DNA of 21,479 nt, taken from the IMG/VR virus record IMGVR_UViG_3300025889_001110, positions 1 through 21,479 of that record; one strand, written 5' to 3'. Below, one piece after another: positions 5,911-12,579 of the stretch. This DNA comes from a virus. Each line of letters opens with the position of its first letter. Position 1 is the first letter of the stretch. Made by a program: the position numbers and the translations under genes. The notes beneath the pieces are model-generated. The model saw only the letters and a program-made list of their open reading frames with translations. It was not told the origin of the DNA and made no database searches.

Positions 5911-6443
5911 TTATTTTCTCCTTTGTCTGTGATTAAGAATCCATAAAACTCTAAACACTTAGCAATCACACTCATATTGTATTTAGGATAATCATCAAAT
6001 ACAAATCGTGCACCTGATTCTGCTCTATTAGCAAACCATACTGCTTCGGTAATAACATCTTTAGTCATATGGGGCCCATCAAAATGAACAAATGAAAATG
6101 TAGAATGTCTGTGTTCTGTATCATTCATAAACTGTGTGTCAGTCATATTACATAATACAAATTTACCTTTACTAGTATATTCTTTAAAATCATTAAGCAT
6201 AGTATCTCTCATACTATCTGTATAATCGCAGGTATAAGCACCTGTGTTATCATAATGTTGATATTCTAAGTTACCGTAAGGATCGACACCGACATGAAGG
6301 TAATTATTAACCACATTATCCATAATGATTTTTGAGCCGAGTCCTTCTCTAACACCAATCTCACATGTCTTTGCACCTTTACAGTCAAATCCTTTAGTCC
6401 ATTTATCCAATAATTCATAATCCGTACTATCTCCTCTTATCAT
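5889..6443 (-). CDS. Class I methyltransferase, Methyltransf_24-like
   Basis: SAM-dependent methyltransferase of the type often linked to glycan or macrocin-like O-methylation. The SAM loop reads TCEIGVREGLGS (about 26-37), with second-strand VGVDPYG (D54). The metal/substrate motif is FVHFDGPHM (D121, H124), and a later strand reads RFVFDDYP (D149-D150). The protein is 184 aa, short but with all core motifs. An AGGAG lies 8 nt before the ATG, which overlaps the 45-aa membrane gene as ATGA. With the FkbM gene about 0.8 kb downstream it makes two unrelated methyltransferases in one operon. The substrate is unknown. Confidence 0.8.
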   Translation of the reverse strand: MIRGDSTDYELLDKWTKGFDCKGAKTCEIGVREGLGSKIIMDNVVNNYLHVGVDPYGNLEYQHYDNTGAYTCDYTDSMRDTMLNDFKEYTSKGKFVLCNMTDTQFMNDTEHRHSTFSFVHFDGPHMTKDVITEAVWFANRAESGARFVFDDYPKYNMSVIAKCLEFYGFLITDKGENKCLMQKQ

Positions 6444-6577
6444 TGTAATGCTCCTAGTATAAATGCAATTGATCCAATTGCTGCCGATAAAAATATTAAA
6501 CCAAATATTATTCTTTTTGTTTTAATAATTATTTTACTTTTTTGTAAATTTTTTAAACGCATTTGTTTTGGTGTCAT
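6440..6577 (-). CDS. Tiny single-pass membrane protein (45 aa)
   Basis: A short frame with a basic N-terminus (residues 1-21, Lys/Arg rich) and a hydrophobic helix from about residue 22 to the end (IIFGLIFLSAAIGSIAFILG). Expected topology is N-terminus in the cytoplasm. AAAGGAA lies before the ATG, and both ends overlap neighbours as ATGA (the 47-aa gene upstream, the methyltransferase downstream). That double coupling is the main evidence it is translated. Function is unknown. Confidence 0.7.
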   Translation of the reverse strand: MTPKQMRLKNLQKSKIIIKTKRIIFGLIFLSAAIGSIAFILGALQ

Positions 6578-6717
6578 ATTATTCCTTTTATTCTTTTAAT
6601 TTTTTTAAAATCTTTTTTATCTCTCACCATTGTGTAAGAGTTGTTACCATCATAGTAATAACCCTCAATATTATAAGTCTTCTTTTTAGGCTTCTTCTTT
6701 TTTTCCTTCCTTAACAT
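6574..6717 (-). CDS. Tiny highly basic protein (47 aa)
   Basis: The frame starts inside the 3' end of the coiled-coil gene (32-bp overlap), with AAGGAG placed 5 nt before its ATG, and ends as ATGA on the 45-aa membrane gene. The N-terminus is almost all Lys, then comes a Tyr-rich patch (GYYYDGNNSY) and a second Lys-rich helix. It may bind nucleic acid, but this is inferred from charge alone. The excellent ribosome site and couplings support translation. Confidence 0.68.
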   Translation of the reverse strand: MLRKEKKKKPKKKTYNIEGYYYDGNNSYTMVRDKKDFKKIKRIKGII

Positions 6718-6907
6718 TTTTCTCCTTCAGTTTAGATTGAAGATATTTTTTTTGTTTAGTTAACATTTCAATTTCATCATGTAATTTTTTAATGACTCCA
6801 TTGAGTTCTTTAATTAACATAGATTCTAACACCAGTCTTTTAGTTTGATGTTTCATTGGATGAGAAGTTTTTAACTTATCCAGTCTATCTAAATCTTCTA
6901 AAGTCAT
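6686..6907 (-). CDS. Small coiled-coil protein (73 aa)
   Basis: Almost entirely helical, with Leu/Ile heptads from about residue 28 to 62 and a Lys/Glu-rich tail, which predicts a coiled-coil oligomer. A GAGG lies 6 nt before the ATG, which overlaps the zinc-finger gene's stop as ATGA. The tail overlaps the 47-aa gene. No enzymatic motif is seen. A scaffold or regulatory partner is possible. Confidence 0.7.
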   Translation of the reverse strand: MTLEDLDRLDKLKTSHPMKHQTKRLVLESMLIKELNGVIKKLHDEIEMLTKQKKYLQSKLKEKNVKEGKKEEA

Positions 6908-7077
6908 TGCATCCTCGCAGATTCGACTTTATCTAACAAATCATTGATAGACTCTTCAGTTATTTCTATCTCACCTTGATTGTCACATTTATTACAATCT
7001 TTAACAAGGTCTGGTTCTTTTGCAGAACCAATATAACCGTTCCCATTACATTCTGGGCAAATCATTTTACCACTCAT
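6904..7077 (-). CDS. Small zinc-finger protein (57 aa), DnaJ-type CxxCxGxG
   Basis: Two metal-binding half-sites are visible: CPECNGNGYIG (C7, C10) and CNKCDNQGEI (C28, C31). This spacing resembles the central zinc domain of DnaJ and of phage zinc-ribbon proteins, followed by an acidic helix. Its ATG overlaps the 85-aa gene's stop (TAATG) and its stop overlaps the coiled-coil gene (ATGA), so it is part of a coupled series. It is likely structural or protein/nucleic-acid binding; there is no J-domain. Confidence 0.75.
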   Translation of the reverse strand: MSGKMICPECNGNGYIGSAKEPDLVKDCNKCDNQGEIEITEESINDLLDKVESARMQ

Positions 7078-7334
7078 TAAAGTTTATTGTACGTTTTACC
7101 AAATAATGTTTCTGGTGTAATATCAGCTGGTGGTGTTAATTTAATACCAGTGATTTGTTCCATGAAAAAATTATTTTGATTATCTGCATCTAATAATCCT
7201 TCAATAAACATAACTGCTTTAACAGCTACTTGAGATGGATTTAATTCACCAAAGTCAAGGTTATCAGATTTAAGAAGATGACTTCTTAATTCTTTTTTCT
7301 TAGACTCGGTTAATTTCAGTTTTTTGTTTTTCAT
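7077..7334 (-). CDS. Hypothetical protein (85 aa)
   Basis: Not recognised. The first 18 residues are Lys-rich and helical. The middle contains a predicted helix (PSQVAVKAVMFIEGLLDAD) and the end is Pro/Thr rich. GAGG lies 8 nt before the ATG. The gene overlaps the 122-aa gene by 35 bp at its start and shares TAATG with the zinc-finger gene at its end. No membrane segment or metal site is visible. Confidence 0.7.
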   Translation of the reverse strand: MKNKKLKLTESKKKELRSHLLKSDNLDFGELNPSQVAVKAVMFIEGLLDADNQNNFFMEQITGIKLTPPADITPETLFGKTYNKL

Positions 7335-7668
7335 TTATATTCCTCACTTTCGTACTGATTTTATTTATAGCAGAAATAAATTTTTCTGCAAACTTTTTTC
7401 TCACTTTTCTTTTTATGTATTCAGAATCAAATCCTGCATTTTCGCATAATTCGATAAAGTGTGGATTCTTATAATCTTTTAAAAAATCCAAAGCTTCTTT
7501 TTTTTCTTTAGGGGTTGTATCATATCTTTCAGGACCAAACGCATCATATAATGTTTGACCTAAAACAGCCCTCCACAATTTAGTTTCGGGATCTATTGTT
7601 GGAGTTTGCTCCACTCGTATAGTTTGAGTACTATACCTACCTACTGATCTTGGTGATCCTATTGGCAT
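7300..7668 (-). CDS. Hypothetical phage protein (122 aa)
   Basis: The function is not known to me. The N-terminus (about 1-25) is flexible. A helical core follows, with LWRAVLGQTLYDAFG, ALDFLKDYKNPHFIELCENAGFDSEYIKRKVRKKF, then a Lys-rich helical tail. The repeated helix-turn pattern and basic end (residues 85-120) suggest DNA binding, as in small phage regulators, but no named family can be assigned. GAGG lies 6 nt before the ATG. It starts 2 bp after the ribbon-helix-helix gene's stop, so both probably share a transcript. Confidence 0.72.
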   Translation of the reverse strand: MPIGSPRSVGRYSTQTIRVEQTPTIDPETKLWRAVLGQTLYDAFGPERYDTTPKEKKEALDFLKDYKNPHFIELCENAGFDSEYIKRKVRKKFAEKFISAINKISTKVRNINEKQKTEINRV

Positions 7669-7670
7669 AT

Positions 7671-7862
7671 TTACCTCTTTTTCTTTCGTGTTGTTGTTGA
7701 TAATTTACCATTTAATGATTTAGCTTTTTCATTAACTAGTAATGTGATTGTTTGAGAACGACTTATAGTCATCTCAGGTACAATAACTTTCCGTATGGAA
7801 TCTATTTTATTGTAAGTTTCTTTTGATAAAGAAACATTTTTATATTTACTTATATCAGTCAT
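7671..7862 (-). CDS. Ribbon-helix-helix (Arc/CopG-like) transcriptional regulator
   Basis: 63 aa, the typical size for this fold. Residues 8-14 (NVSLSKE) form the DNA-contacting strand, followed by helix A (TYNKIDSIRKVI) and, after SRSQ, helix B (TITLLVNEKAKSL). The C-terminus is basic. Such proteins bind DNA as paired dimers on inverted repeats and usually repress their own promoter. An inverted repeat ATAACAT/ATGTTAT lies directly upstream (7881-7904). It is the first gene of the long leftward accessory operon down to 3024, so it may control all of it. AAAGG precedes the ATG. Confidence 0.75.
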   Translation of the reverse strand: MTDISKYKNVSLSKETYNKIDSIRKVIVPEMTISRSQTITLLVNEKAKSLNGKLSTTTRKKKR

Positions 7863-7880
7863 TAGTATAACCTTTCATTA

Positions 7881-7904
7881 ATAACATTCTATGTAGGATG
7901 TTAT
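7881..7904. promoter_or_regulatory. Candidate operator between divergent genes
   Basis: ATAACAT (7881-7887) and ATGTTAT (7898-7904) are perfect inverted arms separated by 10 bp, in the 65-bp gap between the leftward ribbon-helix-helix gene and the rightward 81-aa gene. Arm geometry suits a dimeric repressor. A leftward TTGAAT box (7914-7919) lies just outside, so binding could block that promoter. This is inference. Confidence 0.5.
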
Positions 7905-7927
7905 GTTAATTTATTCAAGATGTCAAT

Positions 7928-8173
7928 ATGAAATTTTTTCTAACAGTTTTTATTTGTTCAGCAATTGATAATACATGTATCATTCCCATAAATGAGCCGT
8001 ATATATACCCTAAAATGTATAATTCGCACTATGAGTGTGTAAAATCTGGACTTGCTGAGTCATATGAGATATTATATGCCGAAAAATTTTTTGATAAAAA
8101 TAATATTAATCAATATAAATTATATCCTAAATTTGGTTGTGATGAGGTTCCAGCAGAAGGTGATCCTGCTTAA
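7928..8173 (+). CDS. Small Cys-containing protein with hydrophobic N-terminus (81 aa)
   Basis: The function is unknown. The N-terminus (MKFFLTVFICSA) looks like a short signal or membrane-targeting stretch, followed by a Tyr/Pro-rich region and four cysteines in total (about 10, 17, 37 and 71). This could suit a secreted or periplasmic protein with disulphides. It is the only rightward gene for several kb. It diverges from the ribbon-helix-helix regulator, and its stop shares the TTAA at 8170-8173 with the convergent 42-aa gene. No clear ribosome site is seen. Confidence 0.68.
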   Translation: MKFFLTVFICSAIDNTCIIPINEPYIYPKMYNSHYECVKSGLAESYEILYAEKFFDKNNINQYKLYPKFGCDEVPAEGDPA

Positions 8174-8298
8174 CGACCTTGACCATTATATTTTTTAAAA
8201 GATCTTTTTTCTGATTTATTTAATCTTTTTTTATGACGGCCAGGACGTTTTTTAGGTTTTGGTCTAGGTACAAAATTTTTAAAGTTCTGTTTTGCCAT
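8170..8298 (-). CDS. Tiny very basic Pro/Lys/Arg-rich protein (42 aa)
   Basis: A short frame beginning inside the 3' end of the zinc-ribbon gene (20-bp overlap). Composition is dominated by Lys, Arg and Pro (VPRPKPKKRPGRHKKRL), with a Gly-Gln-Gly-Arg end. This is typical of small nucleic-acid-binding or ribosome-like phage proteins, but no family can be named. Its stop sits on the stop of the convergent 81-aa gene. The ribosome site is weak, so expression probably depends on coupling. Confidence 0.65.
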   Translation of the reverse strand: MAKQNFKNFVPRPKPKKRPGRHKKRLNKSEKRSFKKYNGQGR

Positions 8299-8503
8299 TT
8301 TCTTTTATAAAACTTTTATCTGAATCAGTTAATTTTAAATATCTAATACTACCATTTATATGTTGTTTGGTATCTTCACCACAATTTGTACATCTATAAT
8401 ATTCAGGAACGATTGCAACTAATATTGCATCTTCTTGACAGTATTCACACATACCATGAACTGTATCTATATTATTAAAAAATTTTATTGATTTAAAAGT
8501 CAT
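8279..8503 (-). CDS. Small zinc-ribbon protein (74 aa)
   Basis: Two CxxC knuckles (C19/C22 and C38/C41), spaced by a beta-rich segment (AILVAIVPEYYRC), define a zinc ribbon. The rest is short and charged. Phage zinc ribbons of this size often bind nucleic acid or RNA polymerase, but nothing here fixes the partner. The ATG overlaps the M15 peptidase stop as ATGA, so it is co-expressed with the lysis-like genes. Confidence 0.75.
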   Translation of the reverse strand: MTFKSIKFFNNIDTVHGMCEYCQEDAILVAIVPEYYRCTNCGEDTKQHINGSIRYLKLTDSDKSFIKENGKTEL

Positions 8504-8976
8504 ATTAAATCTACTGCCTTTCCTATTATTGGTTTATATTTAGTTCTTTTTTCTTCTTTAAAAGCTCTTAAAAATTGTTTTCTAGGTTTATCAGTCACAT
8601 AACTACAATGGACCCACCCACTATTAGGTTCTCCTGGAACATAGAATTCTAAAATCATTTGGTCAAAATCTAAGTTTTGATATATCCAATCAGCTACTTC
8701 CGCATTATCTTTACCTGGACATTCAAAATCAACGGCTTCCGCTTTACAGTGCTGACTATCAATTGAGCTTCCTATCTTTAAACATAAATCTGGACTACGA
8801 TAGCCGCTAGTAACTGTCACCGGTCCGAAATGGTCACGTACCGGTTGCAAAATATTTTCACACAATATTTTTAATTTTTCAATTTGATTAGCATTAGGAT
8901 TGTTATCGATACTTAATCTAACTGCGGTGTCAGATTTAATTAATTCTTGAAGAGTAAAGTTCCTTGAAAGGTTCAT
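8500..8976 (-). CDS. M15-family peptidase (endolysin-like, Peptidase_M15_3)
   Basis: Zinc D-Ala-D-Ala-type carboxypeptidase or endopeptidase that cuts peptidoglycan cross-links. The family's conserved positions are visible: the VTSGYRSP loop (55-62), SQHCKAEAVDF with zinc ligands H76 and D83, and GWVHCSY with H123. At 158 aa it is the usual length for phage single-domain members. It lacks a signal peptide, so release would need a holin, or it could be virion-associated. It overlaps the 72-aa gene upstream and the zinc-ribbon gene downstream by 4 bp each, in a group with a membrane/coiled-coil protein. Confidence 0.9.
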   Translation of the reverse strand: MNLSRNFTLQELIKSDTAVRLSIDNNPNANQIEKLKILCENILQPVRDHFGPVTVTSGYRSPDLCLKIGSSIDSQHCKAEAVDFECPGKDNAEVADWIYQNLDFDQMILEFYVPGEPNSGWVHCSYVTDKPRKQFLRAFKEEKRTKYKPIIGKAVDLI

Positions 8977-9191
8977 TTTGATTCAATAATTTTATCTATA
9001 CTATAACTTCCATCAATGTTCTTTACAAGAGATGCTTTTACTTGACCACACATTAGTTGTTTGTTTTTCATGTCCATATTTCTAGATGCGACACGTTTTT
9101 TTTCTAAACAGTCGCTGACTGTTTGTTGCAACCTATGTTCAATAAGTTCTCCGTTAAGAAATAAGCATAATGCAATTACAAGTTTCTCCAT
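8973..9191 (-). CDS. Small protein with hydrophobic N-terminus (72 aa), lysis-group neighbour
   Basis: The first 13 residues (MEKLVIALCLFLN) are hydrophobic and may be a signal or short anchor. The remainder is polar with cysteines at about 28 and 48 and a Lys/Arg-rich middle. It sits directly before the M15 peptidase (ATGA overlap) and after the TM/coiled-coil gene, a place where spanin or lysis accessory genes are found. No lipobox is visible, so an outer-membrane spanin call is not supported. Confidence 0.68.
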   Translation of the reverse strand: MEKLVIALCLFLNGELIEHRLQQTVSDCLEKKRVASRNMDMKNKQLMCGQVKASLVKNIDGSYSIDKIIESK

Positions 9192-9262
9192 TCACACTCC
9201 TCGTATTCGTTATTATAATCGTATTCTTGAAAAGAACCTTCGTTAATGAGTTCCATTTCCAT
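9176..9262 (-). CDS. Possible 28-aa acidic micropeptide
   Basis: A short frame bridges the 51-bp gap between the 72-aa and 125-aa genes, overlapping the end of one and the start of the other. It is very rich in Glu, Tyr and Asn. No ribosome site is seen before either candidate ATG (9262 or 9256). It may simply be the linker carrying the ribosome site of the next gene. Confidence 0.25.
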   Translation of the reverse strand: MEMELINEGSFQEYDYNNEYEECEWRNL

Positions 9263-9620
9263 TTGCAAATTTAATGTCTCTTGTTGCATCTTTTAATTTT
9301 TCAATATCTTTTTTTAATTTTGTAATTTCATCTGTGTGTTGTTTTAACATAACACCTGTATGTACATTATCTTCTAATTGTTTCTGCATTTTTTCAATTT
9401 GTTTTGCTTGCCATTCAAGGATCATGAACTGCTCCTGGTCGATTGGTTTTTGAACAGATGCCTCAAGTAAATCTTTTTCAAATAATTGATTTTTAGTTTC
9501 TAACTGGTTTAATCTTTCAATAACACCAAATGCAAACCAGGCGCCGATTACGATTGCACCAATCAATCCAATTAAATTCCTTAGTGGTAAACCCACATTT
9601 GTACTATCACTTATTTTCAT
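9243..9620 (-). CDS. Membrane-anchored coiled-coil protein (125 aa), spanin-like
   Basis: One membrane helix lies at about residues 15-34 (LIGLIGAIVIGAWFAFGVI). It is followed by a long polar coiled coil (about 36-115) with Leu/Ile heptads and many Lys/Glu/Gln. This is the architecture of inner-membrane spanins (Rz) and of some holin-associated proteins, and the gene stands two genes before the M15 peptidase. No Rz1 partner with a lipobox was found, so the role is inference. AAGGGA precedes the ATG. Confidence 0.72.
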   Translation of the reverse strand: MKISDSTNVGLPLRNLIGLIGAIVIGAWFAFGVIERLNQLETKNQLFEKDLLEASVQKPIDQEQFMILEWQAKQIEKMQKQLEDNVHTGVMLKQHTDEITKLKKDIEKLKDATRDIKFANGNGTH

Positions 9621-9655
9621 GAGTCCCTTTTATTAAAAAACGTTTATGGGATCAA

Positions 9656-9853
9656 CTACCAATTACTATTAGATTTTGTAACTCTATGTGCCAATACTTT
9701 TCCTTTATTTGGTCCATATTTTACAACATATCCAGAAGTTCCATTAGCATTGATATCCACTTCACTTCTTGCTTTTAACAAAGCTTTTGATTTAGAAAGT
9801 AAAGTTTGTTCTTTGTTTCTATTCTTAAACAAATGTGTAAATCTATCAATCAT
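9656..9853 (-). CDS. Small basic protein (65 aa)
   Basis: Function not recognised. The first half is a Lys/Arg-rich helix (DRFTHLFKNRNKEQTLLSKS) and the second half a short beta-like part with GTSGYVVKYGPNKGKVLAHRV, which could be a small SH3-like or DNA-contacting hairpin. AGGAAAA precedes the ATG. It is the first gene after the palindrome and TATAAT at 9865-9893, which may start a separate transcript for the lysis-like group. Confidence 0.68.
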   Translation of the reverse strand: MIDRFTHLFKNRNKEQTLLSKSKALLKARSEVDINANGTSGYVVKYGPNKGKVLAHRVTKSNSNW

Positions 9854-9864
9854 ATGTTTTCCTA

Positions 9865-9893
9865 ATTAAGTTAACTTAATATTATACTACAAT
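9865..9893 (-). promoter_or_regulatory. 16-bp palindrome next to a TATAAT box
   Basis: ATTAAGTTAACTTAAT (9865-9880) is a perfect palindrome. Immediately upstream on the leftward strand is TATAAT (9881-9886, within ATTGTAGTATAAT), with no good -35. The position fits a promoter plus operator for the genes from 9853 leftward. The ATTGTAGTA word resembles the repeats at 2686-2949. Confidence 0.4.
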
Positions 9894-9895
9894 CA

Positions 9896-10549
9896 TTATT
9901 TTTTAGAAGTGTTATTTGGTTCTATCTCATAGAACATTTTATCAGTATCTTCTGTAATCCAGTCCGAACCTTCGACATCCCAGACTGTATTTTGAACTTT
10001 AAAGTCAGGCCAATCGGACTCAGTAGTGTAATTATTAACATGCCACAAAATACGATTATTAGGCTGAGCTGCAAAATTCCCGTTATCAAGAGCCAATATA
10101 TGTGCACACTTATGTTCTTGAGGTATTTGAGAATGTTCCACATCAAGAATGTTAGGTTCAGGGTGGGCCCAATCAACAGTGAATAAATAATTTCCTGGAT
10201 AAAAGTTTTTATCCTTTCCACGAAACTTGCCATCTATACCAGCCAAAAAATCAAACACATGCACAGAAGGCCAATAGCTAAAACAGTTCCACAACTGTAA
10301 CTCGTCCGGGCGCATATCGGGCACTTGATCTCTAGAAAAACGTTTTTGGAAAAACGCTGAGATAGGCAGACGATAGTATACCGCGCCATTCGGAAGTAAG
10401 ACATGAAAGAGGAGCGCGCGGCCAGAGATACTTGCAATGCCGAAAATAACACAGTCTCTTTCACCTCTTTTCTTTTCATCCATATCGTAGAGATACTCTG
10501 TACGAATTTTACAATATATTGGTGGTATATTCGCGTTAAGGTAGGCCAT
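9896..10549 (-). CDS. Hypothetical protein (217 aa) downstream of PolA
   Basis: I do not recognise a family. The protein is soluble and beta-rich, with many Trp, Tyr and His residues. Notable segments include RDCVIFGIASISGRALLFHVLLPNGAVYYRLP, then FSYWPSVHVFDFLAG and LFTVDWAHPEPN. The Asn/Ser/Lys tail is short. No Walker, nuclease or zinc pattern is apparent. AGGAT precedes the ATG, and the gene begins 15 bp after the PolA stop, so it belongs to the replication transcript and may have an accessory replication role. G+C is somewhat higher than in its neighbours. Confidence 0.78.
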   Translation of the reverse strand: MAYLNANIPPIYCKIRTEYLYDMDEKKRGERDCVIFGIASISGRALLFHVLLPNGAVYYRLPISAFFQKRFSRDQVPDMRPDELQLWNCFSYWPSVHVFDFLAGIDGKFRGKDKNFYPGNYLFTVDWAHPEPNILDVEHSQIPQEHKCAHILALDNGNFAAQPNNRILWHVNNYTTESDWPDFKVQNTVWDVEGSDWITEDTDKMFYEIEPNNTSKK

Positions 10550-10564
10550 ATTTTTATCCTATAA

Positions 10565-12421
10565 TTATCCATAAATATCTCCCCAATTTTCACCTGATTC
10601 ATAATCAACTTTATTTGGGACTTCTAGTTTAACAGCATTCTCCATAATTTCAATGATTTTATCTGAGTGTTCTTTTGATTCTACAGATAAATCTAATTCA
10701 TCATGAATTTGTATGTGTGCTACAATTCCTTCTTTATATAAATCGACCATAGCTTTTTTAGTCATATCAGCTGCACTACCTTGAATCAATTTATTTAAAG
10801 CTTTATACGTATAAGCTCTTTTGATCCCTGGTCCATGTTCCCTGAGTGCCTCTTCTTGAGGCAAAGCTTTATGCATACCAAACATATTTGGTTCCCAAAG
10901 ATGAAACCTACATAATCGTCCAAGTAATGTTCTTATTTGACCATGACTCTGAGCTCTGTTTGATACAGCATTCATTAAATTTTTTACAAAAGGTACTTTG
11001 TCATGATACTGAGTAAATAATTCATCAGCTTTTTCTTTAGTTACACCAAGCTCAGCTTGTAATTTAGTCTTACCCATACCATAAAACAAACCTAAGTTAA
11101 TTGTTTTAGCTTGTGATCTAGGTATCTGTGCCATTTCTGCTACTGTTTGGTGAAAGTCTGTATCTATATTTTCATTATACTCATCAACGACATCATAAAC
11201 TGATGGAAATTTTTCTAATGCAGCATAATGTACAACAAGTCTTGGTTCTTGTTGTGAGTAATCAAAGCATCCCCAGGTACATCCTTGTTCAGGTAAAAAC
11301 AATGATCGTATCATTGGTCCTAGGTCCTTGTTCCTTGCTGGCAGTTGCTGTAAGTTTGGATTGTTATAACTAAATCGTCCAGTCACAGTACCACCAGCAT
11401 CAGAACGTATCTGATTTATTTCAGCATGAATTCTACCTTTGTGTTCGAATCTTAAAATAGTATCAATGAATGTAGTATGAGCCTTGTTAATTTCTCTAGC
11501 TTGTGCTATTTTCTGTACTAAAGGATGTTGATGTTCAGAAAGAAAATTTTTAGTAAAAGAGGGTGCTTGTGATTTCTCAGTTCTTGAATATTCTAAACCA
11601 AGTTTATCAAAAACTTTTGCAATACTTCTTGCAGCCCAGATTTGAGGATCAATTCCTGTTTCAGTTTTTACTTCATGCAACAACTTTTCTTCTTGCAGCT
11701 GTAATTGTGTTTTTAATGATAGAGCCCGTTCTCCATCTACTCTTACTCCTTTAAATCTCATGTCAACCAGACATGGAAATAAATCTGTTTCTAAATTAAA
11801 TATAGATTCTATATCTTGTTTGATAATTTCTGTTTTAAATTTTTGCCATAACTCCAAAGTTAATTCAGCGTCTTTTTCTGCATAAGCTCCAACATACATT
11901 GGTGGTAACTTCCACATATCTGCTTTTGGATCCAATCCTCTAGACTTTGCTTCTTCAGTTAATGCAGTTTCATTTTTACCATGACCTAAGTACTCCCATG
12001 ATAATGCATTTAGACTATAAGCAAATCTATTCTCATCAATTAATGATGCTGCAATCATAGTGTCTACTATTAAACCATTGATTTTTATACCTAAATTTCG
12101 TATCCAACATACGTCGTACATTGCATTATGAAATATTTTTATAGCAGGAGTTGCCATAGTATCTGCAAACCATGCTAATACTTTTTTTCGATCCATATTA
12201 CTCCCTGATCCGTGAGCAATGGGAAAATAAAATTTTCTACCTGCAACAGCTACAGCAATACCTACAACTTCACCTTCACCAATAACCGATCCAGATCCCA
12301 TTGTTTTTAAATTTGGATCTCTTGTTTCTAAGTCAACTGCAATCTCATCATACGATCGTAAATCAGGAAACTCTTCTGGCTCTATCCATTCTGTTTGTGC
12401 TGTAAATATTGGTACTCGCAT
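10565..12421 (-). CDS. polA: Family A DNA polymerase with 3'-5' exonuclease
   Basis: Replicative phage polymerase. The N-terminal exonuclease domain has Exo I AVDLET (D30, E32), a second motif with FHNAMYDVCW (N99, D103) and a third, YAEKDAE (Y180, D184). The polymerase domain has motif A FDYSQQEPR (D387), motif B RSQAKTINLGLFYG (R435, K439, Y447) and motif C QIHDELD (H573, D574). There is no 5'-nuclease domain, and no thioredoxin-binding insert was recognised; 618 aa is short and typical of marine podovirus or siphovirus forms. The residue matching E. coli Phe762 is Leu443. The start overlaps the 52-aa gene as TAATG. Confidence 0.97.
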   Translation of the reverse strand: MRVPIFTAQTEWIEPEEFPDLRSYDEIAVDLETRDPNLKTMGSGSVIGEGEVVGIAVAVAGRKFYFPIAHGSGSNMDRKKVLAWFADTMATPAIKIFHNAMYDVCWIRNLGIKINGLIVDTMIAASLIDENRFAYSLNALSWEYLGHGKNETALTEEAKSRGLDPKADMWKLPPMYVGAYAEKDAELTLELWQKFKTEIIKQDIESIFNLETDLFPCLVDMRFKGVRVDGERALSLKTQLQLQEEKLLHEVKTETGIDPQIWAARSIAKVFDKLGLEYSRTEKSQAPSFTKNFLSEHQHPLVQKIAQAREINKAHTTFIDTILRFEHKGRIHAEINQIRSDAGGTVTGRFSYNNPNLQQLPARNKDLGPMIRSLFLPEQGCTWGCFDYSQQEPRLVVHYAALEKFPSVYDVVDEYNENIDTDFHQTVAEMAQIPRSQAKTINLGLFYGMGKTKLQAELGVTKEKADELFTQYHDKVPFVKNLMNAVSNRAQSHGQIRTLLGRLCRFHLWEPNMFGMHKALPQEEALREHGPGIKRAYTYKALNKLIQGSAADMTKKAMVDLYKEGIVAHIQIHDELDLSVESKEHSDKIIEIMENAVKLEVPNKVDYESGENWGDIYG

Positions 12422-12579
12422 TATATTTTCTCCTTTAGTGAATCTAAATATTCTTGATCTTCTTTATTTAATTGTTCTTCTTTTTTCTTATTTCCAAATA
12501 TCTCTTCCCAACGTTGTTTATAAACATCGTTAGTGGGTCTAGATACACCGTCGTATTTTCTACCTTTTTCCTTTGCCAT
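12421..12579 (-). CDS. Small charged protein (52 aa) before PolA
   Basis: A short frame between DUF3310 and PolA. It overlaps the former by 20 bp and the latter at TAATG. It is highly charged, with a basic N-terminus (AKEKGRKYDG), a WEEIFG segment and a Lys/Glu-rich helical tail. No motif is recognised. Tight coupling on both sides and no other explanation for the 138-bp gap favour a real gene. It could modulate PolA. Confidence 0.68.
   Translation of the reverse strand: MAKEKGRKYDGVSRPTNDVYKQRWEEIFGNKKKEEQLNKEDQEYLDSLKEKI

Noticed and set aside
9922-10608. Two frames of 103 and 124 aa inside the 217-aa gene and the PolA end
   Set aside because: Shifted-frame shadows of supported genes with hydrophobic, low-complexity composition.
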